Source: Tardiphaga sp. 709
GTDB lineage: Bacteria > Pseudomonadota > Alphaproteobacteria > Rhizobiales > Xanthobacteraceae
Reading direction: 5' to 3'
DNA length: 64,000 nucleotides
Assembly: GCF_032401055.1 (NCBI RefSeq)
Contig: NZ_CP135529.1
Location: forward strand, 1,612,001-1,676,000
In this document: in pieces, positions 26,323 through 35,481 of the stretch
Numbering within the stretch: the stretch's first letter is position 1
Layout of the letters: each line of letters begins with the position of its first letter
Made by a program: the position numbers and the translations under genes
The notes under the pieces: generated by a model
Seen by the model: only the letters and a program-made list of their open reading frames with translations
Database searches by the model: none
Told to the model about the DNA's origin: nothing

Positions 26323-26676
26323 ATGAAGACCGACTTTCCGGCGCCATCTCCAGCACCTGTAGGGGCTTCGATGATCGTCAGCGCACTTCATGAATCACGT
26401 CGCCGGCAGGCAATCAACATCGTTCATCGCTACCAGCATCTCATCTCCGACCGCGTCGAAACCAATCTTGGCAAGCCTATTCCATCGCCGGACACGCGCG
26501 TTCGTCAGATACAGAACAGTGAAAGGAAAAGAAACGTGAGGCGACTGAGCGAAACACACCTGATCATCCTGATCCTTATCGGCTTCGGCATTGTGCACGT
26601 GATTGGTGGCGTCCTGCTCGCACGGGCGGCGCCCGAGCACAGTCGCCCTGTGAATATAGCGGCCTGGGGCGACTGA
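26323..26676 (+). CDS. hypothetical protein with C-terminal membrane segment; internal start possible
   Basis: Open frame of 117 residues. The N-terminal half contains SALHESRRRQAINIVHRYQHLI, a basic helix resembling a motif I associate with small alphaproteobacterial proteins. The C-terminal half has one membrane segment (THLIILILIGFGIVHVIGGVLL). An AGGAAAAGAG lies before the ATG at 26323. However, AAAGGAAAAG also precedes an in-frame GTG at 26536, which would give a separate 46-residue membrane protein, so two products or one fused product are possible. Confidence 0.4.
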   Translation: MKTDFPAPSPAPVGASMIVSALHESRRRQAINIVHRYQHLISDRVETNLGKPIPSPDTRVRQIQNSERKRNVRRLSETHLIILILIGFGIVHVIGGVLLARAAPEHSRPVNIAAWGD

Positions 26677-26733
26677 TCGCGGCAGGCGAAGAGGCATCAA
26701 TCATCAATGGACGGCAACAATCGTGAGGCTGAC

Positions 26734-26886
26734 ATGACTGCAATCGCGAGCGCGATGTCCCGCGCGATTCGTTCGATCACCGGAGCCGATGTGCTCAAGC
26801 ATTTTCTGTTTTTCTGCGGAGCCGGAATTCTGGTGTTCGTGCTCTCGCTCACTTACGGCCTGGATTTGAGCTCGGGCCTTTTCTGA
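26734..26886 (+). CDS. small single-pass membrane protein, unknown
   Basis: A 50-residue protein with a helical N-terminus (SAMSRAIRSITGADVLKHF) and a C-terminal membrane segment (FLFFCGAGILVFVLSLTYGL). GTGAGG lies five bases before the ATG at 26734; an ATG at 26707 would add nine residues. It sits between other small genes of the same strand. Function unknown. Confidence 0.5.
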   Translation: MTAIASAMSRAIRSITGADVLKHFLFFCGAGILVFVLSLTYGLDLSSGLF

Positions 26887-26954
26887 TCCTCGCCACGATT
26901 ACGCAAACCGAAGCGCTCAATTCCCCGCAGACCATATCCGCATGAGGTCACTAC

Positions 26955-27374
26955 GTGAACGCTCTGATCGCCACCTATATCGCATGGATCATTGCCCAAA
27001 CCGGCTTCGTCCCTCCGGCTCACCCGCCAATCCATTTCGCGACGTCAGCAGAAATGGCTGTGCTAAGTGGTGCGCCGGAAAATAGCGGGCTCGAATTTCA
27101 GGCCCTCTACAGCCGCGAACAAGGCGCGATCTACCTGCCCCACGAGTGGCAACCAGTCAATTTGCGGCAGAAGAGCGCGCTGCTGCACGAGCTCGTGCAT
27201 CACGTGCAACGAGCCAACAACGTCGAAGCTCCATGTGTGGCAGCCCACGAACGCCAAGCCTATGACCTTCAGATGAAATGGCTACGCGAACAGGGTGCCG
27301 AGGATCCCTACAACCTCATCGGCACAAATGAACTCACAATCTACATGGTGAGCGTCTGCCGCGACGGTTCGTAA
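26955..27374 (+). CDS. HExxH-motif small protein (DUF6647-like), possible zinc metallopeptidase
   Basis: A 139-residue protein with an N-terminal hydrophobic stretch (IATYIAWIIAQTGFV), probably a signal peptide or anchor, followed by a domain with LLHELVHHVQ (about residues 76-85), the HExxH zinc motif of metallopeptidases. A Cys pair (Cys93, Cys135) could form a disulfide outside the membrane. The GTG start at 26955 has a GAGG upstream. Domain is small for a full protease and catalysis is unproven. It closes the run of small genes. Confidence 0.75.
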   Translation: MNALIATYIAWIIAQTGFVPPAHPPIHFATSAEMAVLSGAPENSGLEFQALYSREQGAIYLPHEWQPVNLRQKSALLHELVHHVQRANNVEAPCVAAHERQAYDLQMKWLREQGAEDPYNLIGTNELTIYMVSVCRDGS

Positions 27375-27487
27375 GCGGCACGCGACGTTCTTTCGTCATA
27401 TGCCATGAGATGCAACAGGCTCATGCGCGGACCGATGCTCAGGTGATTGGAGCGCGCCGAGGTTGGTTTGAGCCAACCTTGATACGC

Positions 27488-28288
27488 CTAATAGAATGCG
27501 TGGAAATGATGCACGGGCCCATGGCCATGCCCGACTGTAAAACGATCCGCGGCACCGATCGCCGCTGTGACATAGGCTTTCGCCGCACGCACCGCGGCTT
27601 CCAGCGTCTCGCCTTTGGCAAGCCCTGCGGCGATCGCTGACGATAGCGTGCAGCCCGTACCATGCGTGTTCTTCGTCGCGACACGCGCGGCCGGCAATGC
27701 GATGGCGCGATCGGCGGTGATAAAATAGTCGGTGCTCTCCGGGCCGTGGCCGTGACCGCCCTTGATCAGCACAGCCTTGCAGCCGAGCGCGAGCAGCCGC
27801 TTGCCCTGCGCCTCGATCGCAGCATCGCCCTCTGCCATCGGCTCGTCGAGCAGTGCGGCGGCCTCTGGCAGGTTCGGCGTGATAATCTGCGCCAGCGGAA
27901 TGAGCGTGCTGCGCAGCGCGGCGATGGCCTCCGGCGCCAGCAGGCGATCGCCTGAGGTCGCGACCATCACCGGATCGAGCACCACATGCTTCGGCTGCCA
28001 TGTCGCGAGGCCCGCGGCGATGGCCTCGATCACATCGCGCTGCGCGACCATGCCGATCTTCACCGCGCCGACGGCGAGATCGACGAACACGGCGTTGATC
28101 TGCTCGCTGACGAACTCAGCGGGCACCTGATGGATGCCGGTGACGCCCTTGGTGTTCTGCGCGGTCAGTGCTGCGATCACCGACGCGCCATAGACGCCCA
28201 GCGCCGCGAAGGTCTTGAGGTCGGCCTGGATCCCGGCGCCGCCCGAGGAATCCGAACCGGCAATGGTCAGCGCAATGGGTGTGGGCAT
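27488..28288 (-). CDS. thiD: hydroxymethylpyrimidine/phosphomethylpyrimidine kinase
   Basis: A 266-residue ribokinase-fold enzyme of thiamine biosynthesis, phosphorylating HMP and HMP-P in the cytoplasm. Visible features: N-terminal [18 protein letters not shown], the [11 protein letters not shown] segment, and the anion-hole/catalytic motif [21 protein letters not shown] near the C-terminus. The start MPTPIAL at 28288 is family-like; a GTG at 28303 adds five residues. The C-terminal [13 protein letters not shown] is His-rich and matches the common ThiD tail. No other thi gene lies nearby. Regulation is not visible. Confidence 0.96.
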   Translation of the reverse strand: MPTPIALTIAGSDSSGGAGIQADLKTFAALGVYGASVIAALTAQNTKGVTGIHQVPAEFVSEQINAVFVDLAVGAVKIGMVAQRDVIEAIAAGLATWQPKHVVLDPVMVATSGDRLLAPEAIAALRSTLIPLAQIITPNLPEAAALLDEPMAEGDAAIEAQGKRLLALGCKAVLIKGGHGHGPESTDYFITADRAIALPAARVATKNTHGTGCTLSSAIAAGLAKGETLEAAVRAAKAYVTAAIGAADRFTVGHGHGPVHHFHAFY

Positions 28289-28441
28289 CGGAAAAACTCG
28301 CACGAGATCAAGGGATAAGCAGCCATACCAGTCCTACCCTGCCAGTCGTGAACCAGCAACCCGGCGACATGCTGGCGGCTTGCGCCGCACCCTGTTTTGG
28401 GCTTGATGATCTCTAAAATCGCCCGCTTCCGGAGAATCCCG

Positions 28442-28678
28442 ATGGTCCCCTTCTTTGTCCAGTTCAAGTGCAAGCTTGGCCAGTCCTATGCCGTCGCCAA
28501 CGCGCTGGCCGAAGCCGAAATCGCCTCGGAGATCTATTCCACAGCCGGGCATTACGATCTGCTGGTGAAGTTCTACGTCGATAACGCCACCGACATCGGC
28601 CATTTCGTGAACGAGAAGGTGCAAACCATCCCGGGCATCCAGGACACCCACACGATCATCACGTTCAAGGCGTTTTGA
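28442..28678 (+). CDS. stand-alone Lrp/AsnC ligand-binding (RAM) domain protein
   Basis: A 78-residue protein corresponding only to the effector-binding, oligomerising domain of Lrp-type regulators, with no helix-turn-helix. Pattern VQFKCKLGQSYAVANALAEA, TAGHYDLLVKFYVDN, then IPGIQDTHTIITFKAF matches the RAM fold. GGAGAATCCCG precedes the ATG at 28442. Such stand-alone domains can bind amino acids or mix with full-length Lrp proteins. It is about 2.7 kb from the Lrp regulator at 31390, which may or may not be a partner. Confidence 0.9.
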   Translation: MVPFFVQFKCKLGQSYAVANALAEAEIASEIYSTAGHYDLLVKFYVDNATDIGHFVNEKVQTIPGIQDTHTIITFKAF

Positions 28679-28701
28679 GGCGGAGCTGCCCCAAACTCTC
28701 G

Positions 28702-28825
28702 TGTCGTCCCCGCGAAGGCGGGGACCCATACACGCTAGAGATTGAGGCAAAGCACTGAAATCATGGCTCTGCCGCTTCTCTTGCTCTGACCGTGGTTATG
28801 GATCCCCGCCTTCGCGGGGATGACA
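28702..28825. repeat. inverted palindromic repeat pair (GTCCCCGCG/CGCGGGGA type)
   Basis: Two 29-base arms, each with an internal TCCCCGCGAAGGCGGGGA-type hairpin, face each other about 66 bases apart, with about two mismatches. The element fills the spacer between the RAM-domain gene and the E1 gene, which are convergent. Repeats of this type are scattered in Bradyrhizobium-group genomes. It could act as a bidirectional terminator. Confidence 0.75.
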
Positions 28826-28852
28826 TCTGAGAGACCATCGCCTCTCCAGCAT

Positions 28853-31237
28853 TCACACCGCCATCTTCCGATGCAGCACGGGCACGCCGCTCAGCTCCTC
28901 CGCCGCGTCGACGATCGCATTCGCGTCGATGCCGTGGTGGCGATAGAGATCGACAATTGTGCCCGTCTGGCCGAATTGCTCGACACCCAGCGCTTCCATG
29001 CGATGACCGCACACGCTGCCGATCCAGCCCAAAGTCGCCGGATGGCCATCGAGCACGATGACGATGCCGCAATCGCGCGGCAGCGGCTGCAGCAGCTTCT
29101 CGATACGGCTCAGATGCTGCGGGTTACGCCTGTCGCGGCGGATTTTCCGCGCCGACGTCCAACCCGCGTGGAGACGGTCGGCTGAGGTGATCGCCAAGAG
29201 GCCGATGTCGCGATGGCTGTCGCCGAGCAGTCCCGTTGCCTCGATCGCCTCCGGTGCCAGCGTGCCGGCATAGGCGATCACCAGATCGCAATTGGCGCCC
29301 GGCTTGCGCAGCCAGTAGGCGCCATCGGTGATGCCCTCCCGCAGCTCCGGCGTCATCATGCGCTGCGGCTGTTCGATCGTGCGCGTGGACAGCCTCAGAT
29401 AGACCGAGCCGCCCGTGCGTTGGCCGGCATCATCGGTGCCAGCGTCACGCTGCATGTGCTGGAAGCCCCAGCCCATGATCACGGCGAGCTCATCGACGAA
29501 AGCCGGCTCGAACGATGCGAGACCATCCTGCGCCATGCCGATCAGCGGCGTCGCGATCGACTGATGCGCGCCGCCTTCCGGCGCCAGCGTGATGCCCGAC
29601 GGCGTCGCCGCCACCATGAAACGCGCATCCTGATAACAGGCATAGTTAAGCTGATCGAGACCACGCTCGATGAAGGGATCGTACAGCGTCGCGACCGGCA
29701 GCAGGCGGACGCCGTTGATGCTGCTCGACAGGCCCAAGGCCGACATCAGGATGAACAGGTTCGCCTCGGCAATGCCGAGTTCGATGTGCTGGCCCTTCGG
29801 CGAGAAATCCCAATTGAAGGTCGAGGGAATCTTCTCGCTGCGAAAGTGATCGGCCTTCTCGGCGCGCGCGAACAGCCCGCGGCGATTGACCCAGGCGCCG
29901 AGGTTCGTCGACACGGTGACATCGGGCGACGCGGTCACGATGCGCGACGCCAGTTCGGTATCGCCCCGCGCCAACTCATTGAGCACCAGGCCAAAGCCCT
30001 GTTGTGTCGACATCTCCGGCGACGGCTTGAACGACAGATGCGCGGGAACGTCAATGGCAGGCGCTGACAAGCGCCGCGTGCCCTGCTGCACGAAGGGCAC
30101 ATTCTTCAGGAAGGCATCCAGCTTCGCCGCATCCTGCGTCAGGCCTTCATATCTGTCCCACTCATGGCCGGGACGGATGTTCTGTGCCGCGCGCCAAGTC
30201 TCCATCTGCGTCGGCGTCATCAGGCCGGCATGATTGTCCTTGTGGCCCTGGAACGGCAGGCCGATGCCCTTGATCGTATAGGCGATGAAGCAGACCGGAC
30301 GATCGTGATCGATCGCCTCGAAGGCCTCAACCATGCTGGCCATGTCATGACCGCCAAGATTGGACATCAGCGCCAGCAATTCGTCGTCGCTGCGCGCCTC
30401 GATCAGACGCGACACCGGGCCTTGGTCGCCGATTTCGTCATTGAGCCGCTTGCGGAACGCCGCGCCGCCCTGGAAACACAAAGCCGAATAGATCTGGTTC
30501 GGACAGTTGTCGATCCAGGTCTTCAGCGCGGCACCGCCAGGCTCGGCAAAGGCGGCGCCCATCAGCCGGCCATACTTCACGATCACCACGTCCCAGCCAA
30601 AGTTGCGGAACATGGATTCGAACTTCTCCCACAGCCCTTCGCGCACGACGGCGTCGAGGCTCTGGCGGTTGTAGTCGACGACCCACCAGGTATTGCGCAG
30701 TCCATGCTTCCAGCCTTCGAGCAGCGCTTCAAAAATGTTGCCCTCGTCCATCTCGGCATCGCCGACCAGCGCGATCATGCGGCCCTCGCGGCGGTCCTTC
30801 ATCCAGCCGTGAGCCGAGACGTAGTCCTGCACCAGCGATGAGAACAGCGTCTGCGCGACGCCGAGGCCAACCGAGCCGGTAGAGAAATCGACATCGTCGA
30901 TATCCTTGGTGCGCGACGGATAGCTCTGCGCGCCCTTGAAGCCACGGAAGTTTTCCAGCTTCTCGCGCGTCTGGTTGCCGAACAGATACTGGATGGCGTG
31001 GAACACCGGGCTCGCATGCGGCTTCACCGCAACGCGATCCTCCGGCTTCAGCACAGAAAAATAGAGCGCTGACATGATCGTCGCGAGCGACGCCGACGAA
31101 GCCTGATGACCGCCGACCTTGAGACCATCGGTATTGGGGCGGATGTGGTTGGCGTTATGGATGGTCCATGATGAGAGCCAGAGCACCTTGCGCGCCAACG
31201 CGGTCAGGGTCTGCAGGCGATTGTGATCGATCGGCAT
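28853..31237 (-). CDS. homodimeric 2-oxoacid dehydrogenase E1 / transketolase-like enzyme
   Basis: A 794-residue TPP enzyme with the order of homodimeric AceE-type E1. The thiamine motif is GDAEMDEGN...DYN (about residues 155-190), the N-terminal substrate domain has GGHQASSASLA, and the Pyr domain lies about 430-620. Size is below AceE (about 890), closer to the MdeB group reported to process 2-oxobutyrate with methionine gamma-lyase. GGGAG precedes the ATG. No E2 or E3 gene is adjacent. A divergent Lrp regulator, as with mdeR, supports a role in amino acid-derived oxoacid breakdown. General annotation is safe; MdeB-like specificity is inference. Confidence 0.82.
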   Translation of the reverse strand: MPIDHNRLQTLTALARKVLWLSSWTIHNANHIRPNTDGLKVGGHQASSASLATIMSALYFSVLKPEDRVAVKPHASPVFHAIQYLFGNQTREKLENFRGFKGAQSYPSRTKDIDDVDFSTGSVGLGVAQTLFSSLVQDYVSAHGWMKDRREGRMIALVGDAEMDEGNIFEALLEGWKHGLRNTWWVVDYNRQSLDAVVREGLWEKFESMFRNFGWDVVIVKYGRLMGAAFAEPGGAALKTWIDNCPNQIYSALCFQGGAAFRKRLNDEIGDQGPVSRLIEARSDDELLALMSNLGGHDMASMVEAFEAIDHDRPVCFIAYTIKGIGLPFQGHKDNHAGLMTPTQMETWRAAQNIRPGHEWDRYEGLTQDAAKLDAFLKNVPFVQQGTRRLSAPAIDVPAHLSFKPSPEMSTQQGFGLVLNELARGDTELASRIVTASPDVTVSTNLGAWVNRRGLFARAEKADHFRSEKIPSTFNWDFSPKGQHIELGIAEANLFILMSALGLSSSINGVRLLPVATLYDPFIERGLDQLNYACYQDARFMVAATPSGITLAPEGGAHQSIATPLIGMAQDGLASFEPAFVDELAVIMGWGFQHMQRDAGTDDAGQRTGGSVYLRLSTRTIEQPQRMMTPELREGITDGAYWLRKPGANCDLVIAYAGTLAPEAIEATGLLGDSHRDIGLLAITSADRLHAGWTSARKIRRDRRNPQHLSRIEKLLQPLPRDCGIVIVLDGHPATLGWIGSVCGHRMEALGVEQFGQTGTIVDLYRHHGIDANAIVDAAEELSGVPVLHRKMAV

Positions 31238-31343
31238 GATGGACTCCCGCGTCGGCCAGCTGAGCTGGTTCGTAATGAGGTCGCCATTCTAGCAGGCGCG
31301 CCAAAGGGATTTTCTCAATTCATCGCGACAACCATGACCATAT

Positions 31344-31371
31344 TGGGATAAACGAATTGTTCCGGATCCCA
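31344..31371. promoter_or_regulatory. inverted repeat between E1 and Lrp genes, candidate operator
   Basis: TGGGAT and ATCCCA arms are separated by 16 bases, ending 18 bases before the Lrp ATG. Spacing fits binding by a dimeric regulator to successive helical faces. The site would serve autoregulation of the Lrp gene and control of the divergent E1 gene; this is inference. Confidence 0.4.
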
Positions 31372-31389
31372 TTTCATGGAATTTTCCCA

Positions 31390-31851
31390 ATGTCAGCCCT
31401 CGACGCAATCGACCGCAAGATTCTCGCCGCGCTGCAGATCGACAGCCGCATCACCATGCAGGAGCTGGCCGAGAGGGTCGGGCTCTCGATCTCGCCGTGC
31501 CATCGCAGGGTGAAATTGCTGGAAGAGCGCGGCGTCATCACCCGCTACATGGCGCTGGTCGATCAGAAGGCAATCGGGCTGCCAGTCAGCGTCTTCATCT
31601 CCATCCAGCTTGTCAGGCAGAAGGAGGAAGACCTCAACCGTTTTGCGAAAGCGATCTCGAAATGGGAGGAAGTACTGGAATGCTATCTGATGACCGGCAA
31701 CCGCGACTATCTCTTGCGCGTCGTCGCGGCGGATCTGTCGTCCTATGAGGCATTCCTGAAGAACAAGCTGACGCGGCTCGACGGCATCGCCTCGATCGAA
31801 TCCAGCTTCGCCCTCAGCCAGGTGAAGTATTCGATCGCACTGCCGGTGTAA
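31390..31851 (+). CDS. Lrp/AsnC-family transcriptional regulator
   Basis: A 153-residue full-length Lrp regulator. The helix-turn-helix (about 5-55: DAIDRKILAALQIDSRITMQ, then RVGLSISPCHRRVKLLEERG) is joined to a RAM domain (about 65-150). The chosen ATG gives the typical LDxxDRKIL start; the frame upstream to 31357 is unlikely. It is divergent from the E1 gene, the same layout as the MdeR regulator with mdeAB in Pseudomonas. The effector is probably an amino acid. It is convergent with the MHYT gene, 10 bases apart. Confidence 0.93.
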   Translation: MSALDAIDRKILAALQIDSRITMQELAERVGLSISPCHRRVKLLEERGVITRYMALVDQKAIGLPVSVFISIQLVRQKEEDLNRFAKAISKWEEVLECYLMTGNRDYLLRVVAADLSSYEAFLKNKLTRLDGIASIESSFALSQVKYSIALPV

Positions 31852-31861
31852 GGGCCCAGAG

Positions 31862-34279
31862 CTAGCTGGCTCGCTTCACCGTGGCGGCGGTACCACCCAG
31901 GGCGCTGACGACGCTTTGATAATGCGCAATCGGCTGTGGGCGGCCGATCAGGAAGCCCTGGATCTCCGCACAGCCCTCGGCGGCAAGAAACGACATTTGG
32001 GCGACGGTCTCGACGCCCTCGGCGATCACCGGGAGCTTCAACGAGCGGCCGAGCCCGATGATAGCGTGAACAATAGCCGCGGACTGCGGATTGTCCTCGA
32101 GCTTGGCCACGAAGGTCTGGTCGATCTTGATCTTGTCGAAGGGGAAAGCCTGCAGATAGCTCAGGCTCGAATAACCCGTGCCGAAATCATCCATGGCGAC
32201 GCGAACGCCCAATTCCTTGACGGCGTGCAGGATTGCGATGGCACCAGCAAAATCGTCAATCAGCACGCCTTCGGTGATCTCGATCTCGACACGCTTTGGG
32301 CAGAGACCGGTTTCCGCCAGAACGGCGGCGAGCATCCCGGGCACATCGCCGCGCTGAAAATTGACCGGCGACAGATTGATGGCGATCGACAGCGGATTGA
32401 CCCAGGTTGCCGCCTCGCGACAGGCCTCGCGCGCCACCCATTCGTCGATGGCGCCTATCAGACCGCTCTCCTCCGCCAGCGGAATGAACACCGTCGGCGA
32501 GATGATGCCGCGCTCGGGATGCCGCCAGCGCAGCAGAACCTCGAAGGCGACGACAGCGCCCTCCGTGGTCGCCTGCGGCTGAAAATAGAGTTGGAATTGC
32601 TTGTTCTCGACCGCCACCACGAGATCACGTTGCAGCAGTCGTTTCTCGCGGATGTGCTGATCCATCGCAGCCTCGAAGAAGCGGATGGTGCCGCGTTCCT
32701 CGGCCTTGGCGCGATCGAGCGCCAGATCCGCATGCGCAATGAGAGCTTCGATATCCTGGCCGTCCTGCGGATAGACGGAGATGCCGATACTACAGCGAAC
32801 ATTGACGTGCTGGCCGTCGATCTGAAACGTATTATCGAGAATGCTCGACAACCGCGCGCAGAGATCTTCCGCTGTTTGCGGCTCCGCGCCGAGATGAGAC
32901 ACGATCGAGAAGATATCGCCACTCGGCCGTGCCAGAAATGCACCGTTGCAGGCTTGCGCCAGCCGCTTCGCCAGCTCGGCCAGTACGGCGTCGCCGGTGG
33001 CCTGGCCGTATACATCATTTGTCTCTCTGAAGCGGTCGATATCGATCCGCGCGATCGCAAACGAGCCGTGTCCCGCCGAGGCCTCTTTGAAGACGCGGGC
33101 CAGATGTTCGTTGAAGGCAACACGATTGGGCAGATCGGTGATCGGATCGTGCCGCGCGAGATGCACGATCCGCGCTTCGCTGAGTTTGCGGTCGGTGATG
33201 TCGGCGTGGGTCGCGACCCAGCCGCCATTCTTCATCGGCCGGTAGCGCACATTGATGGCGCGTCCATCCGGCAGCTCGGCGGTCTGGCTGCTCGGCACGC
33301 GATCCGCGAGGGCCGTCCGCATCTTCATCTCATAACTATCCATGTCGACAAACAGCGTGCCAGCTGCCGCGCGAATTGCCAGCACCTGATCCTCAGTCGC
33401 GCCGGCCAACATTTTCGCCGGCGGGATATTGTACATGCGCAAGTAGCTTTCGTTCCACAATTCGAGCAGGCCATCGGCGCCATACATGCATAGGCCCTGC
33501 TCCATATTGTTGAGCGCCGCATCGAGCTGCAGATTGCGCTTGCTCATACTGCGGCGGGTGCGCTGATCTGTTACGGCAACGACGAGGCCGGCGATCACCA
33601 CGGCAGCGGTGAAGGCCGCAATGGCCAGCGACAGTTCGATCGGCGACAGCAGACTTTGGTTCTCAGCGGCTGCGGCATTGTAGGTCAGATCGATCGCGCC
33701 CATGGCAACAAAGTGATGTACGCAGATCGCGAGCGTCAGAAGCAGTGCGGCAACGAGTAGCTTGCCCGACCGGTCGGCGGTCTGGGCGACCAGGATTGCC
33801 AAGGCGGCAATCACCATGCCGCCGACGACCGACACCGTCACAAGGTCCGGCATCCACTGGATGATGGCGGGGATGCGCAGCGACGCCATGCCCATATAGT
33901 GCATGCAGGCGATGCCGAGGCCGATCACCGCGCCGCCGGCCAGCGCGTTTCGTTTGGTTCGATTGAACAGCGCGATCGCGAAGCCGGCCGTGGTCATCAC
34001 TGCAGAGGCGACGAGCGAACAGGCGGTGATGATGAGGTCGTAGTGGAGTTCGAAACCAGGCGTGTATGCGAGCATCGCGATGAAATGCGTCGCCCATGTG
34101 CCGAAGCCGGTGACCGCGCCCGCGGTAATCAACCACGCAAGGCGCGTGTCGGGCAATGCGGTGCGCGCCCGCGTGAACAGGTTGACGGCAGCAAGGCTGG
34201 AGAGAAAACACACCGCTGCCGCCAGCAGGATCTGCCGCCAGTCATGCTGCAATTCGATGCAATTCCAGACTCGTAGCAT
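31862..34279 (-). CDS. MHYT-PAS-GGDEF-EAL membrane protein, probable c-di-GMP phosphodiesterase
   Basis: An 805-residue inner-membrane signalling protein. The N-terminal MHYT sensor (about 1-230) has seven hydrophobic segments and three motifs THFIAML, MHYMGMA and VHHFVAMG, possibly binding a metal or gas. A PAS domain follows (about 250-365), then GGDEF (about 370-530) and EAL (about 545-795). The GGDEF signature is degenerate (SGDIF), so cyclase activity is unlikely. The EAL signature reads EVL, but downstream catalytic motifs (INLSPVNF, EITEG, DDFGTGYSSL, AEGVET) are present, so phosphodiesterase activity is plausible. Start at 34279; an upstream frame to 34324 exists. Alone, not in an operon. 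Confidence 0.93.
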   Translation of the reverse strand: MLRVWNCIELQHDWRQILLAAAVCFLSSLAAVNLFTRARTALPDTRLAWLITAGAVTGFGTWATHFIAMLAYTPGFELHYDLIITACSLVASAVMTTAGFAIALFNRTKRNALAGGAVIGLGIACMHYMGMASLRIPAIIQWMPDLVTVSVVGGMVIAALAILVAQTADRSGKLLVAALLLTLAICVHHFVAMGAIDLTYNAAAAENQSLLSPIELSLAIAAFTAAVVIAGLVVAVTDQRTRRSMSKRNLQLDAALNNMEQGLCMYGADGLLELWNESYLRMYNIPPAKMLAGATEDQVLAIRAAAGTLFVDMDSYEMKMRTALADRVPSSQTAELPDGRAINVRYRPMKNGGWVATHADITDRKLSEARIVHLARHDPITDLPNRVAFNEHLARVFKEASAGHGSFAIARIDIDRFRETNDVYGQATGDAVLAELAKRLAQACNGAFLARPSGDIFSIVSHLGAEPQTAEDLCARLSSILDNTFQIDGQHVNVRCSIGISVYPQDGQDIEALIAHADLALDRAKAEERGTIRFFEAAMDQHIREKRLLQRDLVVAVENKQFQLYFQPQATTEGAVVAFEVLLRWRHPERGIISPTVFIPLAEESGLIGAIDEWVAREACREAATWVNPLSIAINLSPVNFQRGDVPGMLAAVLAETGLCPKRVEIEITEGVLIDDFAGAIAILHAVKELGVRVAMDDFGTGYSSLSYLQAFPFDKIKIDQTFVAKLEDNPQSAAIVHAIIGLGRSLKLPVIAEGVETVAQMSFLAAEGCAEIQGFLIGRPQPIAHYQSVVSALGGTAATVKRAS

Positions 34280-34527
34280 AAAGATACCAACATCTGACGA
34301 GATATCGAAGCATAGCGCGTGCAACGTTCGGAATGTTTAAAACTCGCGAAAAAACTGCACGGAAGAGCTGTTATTCTTAAGCCGCGATAAAGCCCGAAAT
34401 ATGCCAGGGTATCATCGTCCATGTTTGCGGAAAGATATGCAACACATTCGGATGTACCCACCGCAAGCGCCATGGCTCAGGGGAAATCGAGCAATGGGGA
34501 CGACCTGTTTCGATCAACAGCTCATCA

Positions 34528-35481
34528 TTAAGCGCTCGGATAAGGTTCCGCCGGTGCGGTGACCTGCGCACGGCGCACGCGTTCGCGATGTGCGGTGTAG
34601 ACACCGCTGGCGATGATGATTGCAGCACCGGCGAAAGCGACAGCATCGGGCACTTCGCCAAACAGGAAGAAGCCGATCAGCGTCACCCACACCAGCTGCA
34701 CATAGGAGAACGGCGCCAGTACCGATGCATCCGCATAGCGGAAGGCCAATACGACAATCCAGTGGCCGACAGTAGCGGCGACGCCAATACCAACACCGAG
34801 CGCGATCTGCGTCCAGCTCGGCACGATCCAGTAGAACGGCACGATGACACTGAGCAGGAGAAAGCCGGTGATCGCCGAGAACGCCATCGTGGTGATGGCG
34901 CGGTCGGCTCCGCTGATTTTGCGCGTCAGCACCAGCGCGGTCGCCCAGCCCAGCGCCGAAATGATGGGAAAGATCGTGCCGGGCTGAAACGCCGCGGTGC
35001 CCGGCCGCACGATGATCAATACGCCCAGAAGCCCGGCAATGGTGGCGGTCCAGCGGCGCAGACCGACCTTTTCGCCGAGGAAGAGAACCGATAGCCCGGT
35101 GACGAATAGCGGCGAGATGAAGCCGGTCGCAGTCGCTTCCGCGATCGGCAGATAACCGAGCGCCATGATGAAGAAGATCGACGAACACAACAGGCCCAGC
35201 CCGCGAAAGACCTGCAGCAGCGGCCGCGTCGAGCGCATCGGATTGCCCGAGGCCGGCGCCAACACGATCGGCAGCAGGATCACGACGAACACCAGAAAGC
35301 GGATCCAGGCGATCTCCACCGATGGCATGCCCGTGCGCGACAGATATTTCGCCATCGCGTCCGATGACGCCAGAAACGCCGTCGAGCAAATGATCATAAG
35401 AATGCCGTGCAGCGGCCGGTCGGTATGGCGATGAGCCGATACACGGGCAGCAGTCTTCGGCGGCGGAACATGGCTTGTCAC
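34528..35481 (-). CDS. EamA/DMT-family permease
   Basis: A 317-residue inner-membrane carrier with ten hydrophobic segments and the two-EamA-domain symmetry of the drug/metabolite transporter superfamily (GxxxW-rich repeats, PLFVTGLSVLFLGEK and FSYVQLVWVTLIGFFLFGE marking the end of each half). Start is GTG at 35479-35481; an internal ATG at 35397 is a shorter alternative. Most relatives export amino acids or metabolites, but the substrate is not visible. It is separated from the MHYT gene by a 248-base region holding no gene. Confidence 0.88.
   Translation of the reverse strand: MTSHVPPPKTAARVSAHRHTDRPLHGILMIICSTAFLASSDAMAKYLSRTGMPSVEIAWIRFLVFVVILLPIVLAPASGNPMRSTRPLLQVFRGLGLLCSSIFFIMALGYLPIAEATATGFISPLFVTGLSVLFLGEKVGLRRWTATIAGLLGVLIIVRPGTAAFQPGTIFPIISALGWATALVLTRKISGADRAITTMAFSAITGFLLLSVIVPFYWIVPSWTQIALGVGIGVAATVGHWIVVLAFRYADASVLAPFSYVQLVWVTLIGFFLFGEVPDAVAFAGAAIIIASGVYTAHRERVRRAQVTAPAEPYPSA

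Noticed and set aside
31916-33493. 525-codon plus-strand frame opposite the MHYT-GGDEF-EAL gene
   Set aside because: The minus-strand protein has complete recognisable domains over the same span. The plus frame has shadow composition rich in Arg, Asp and His.
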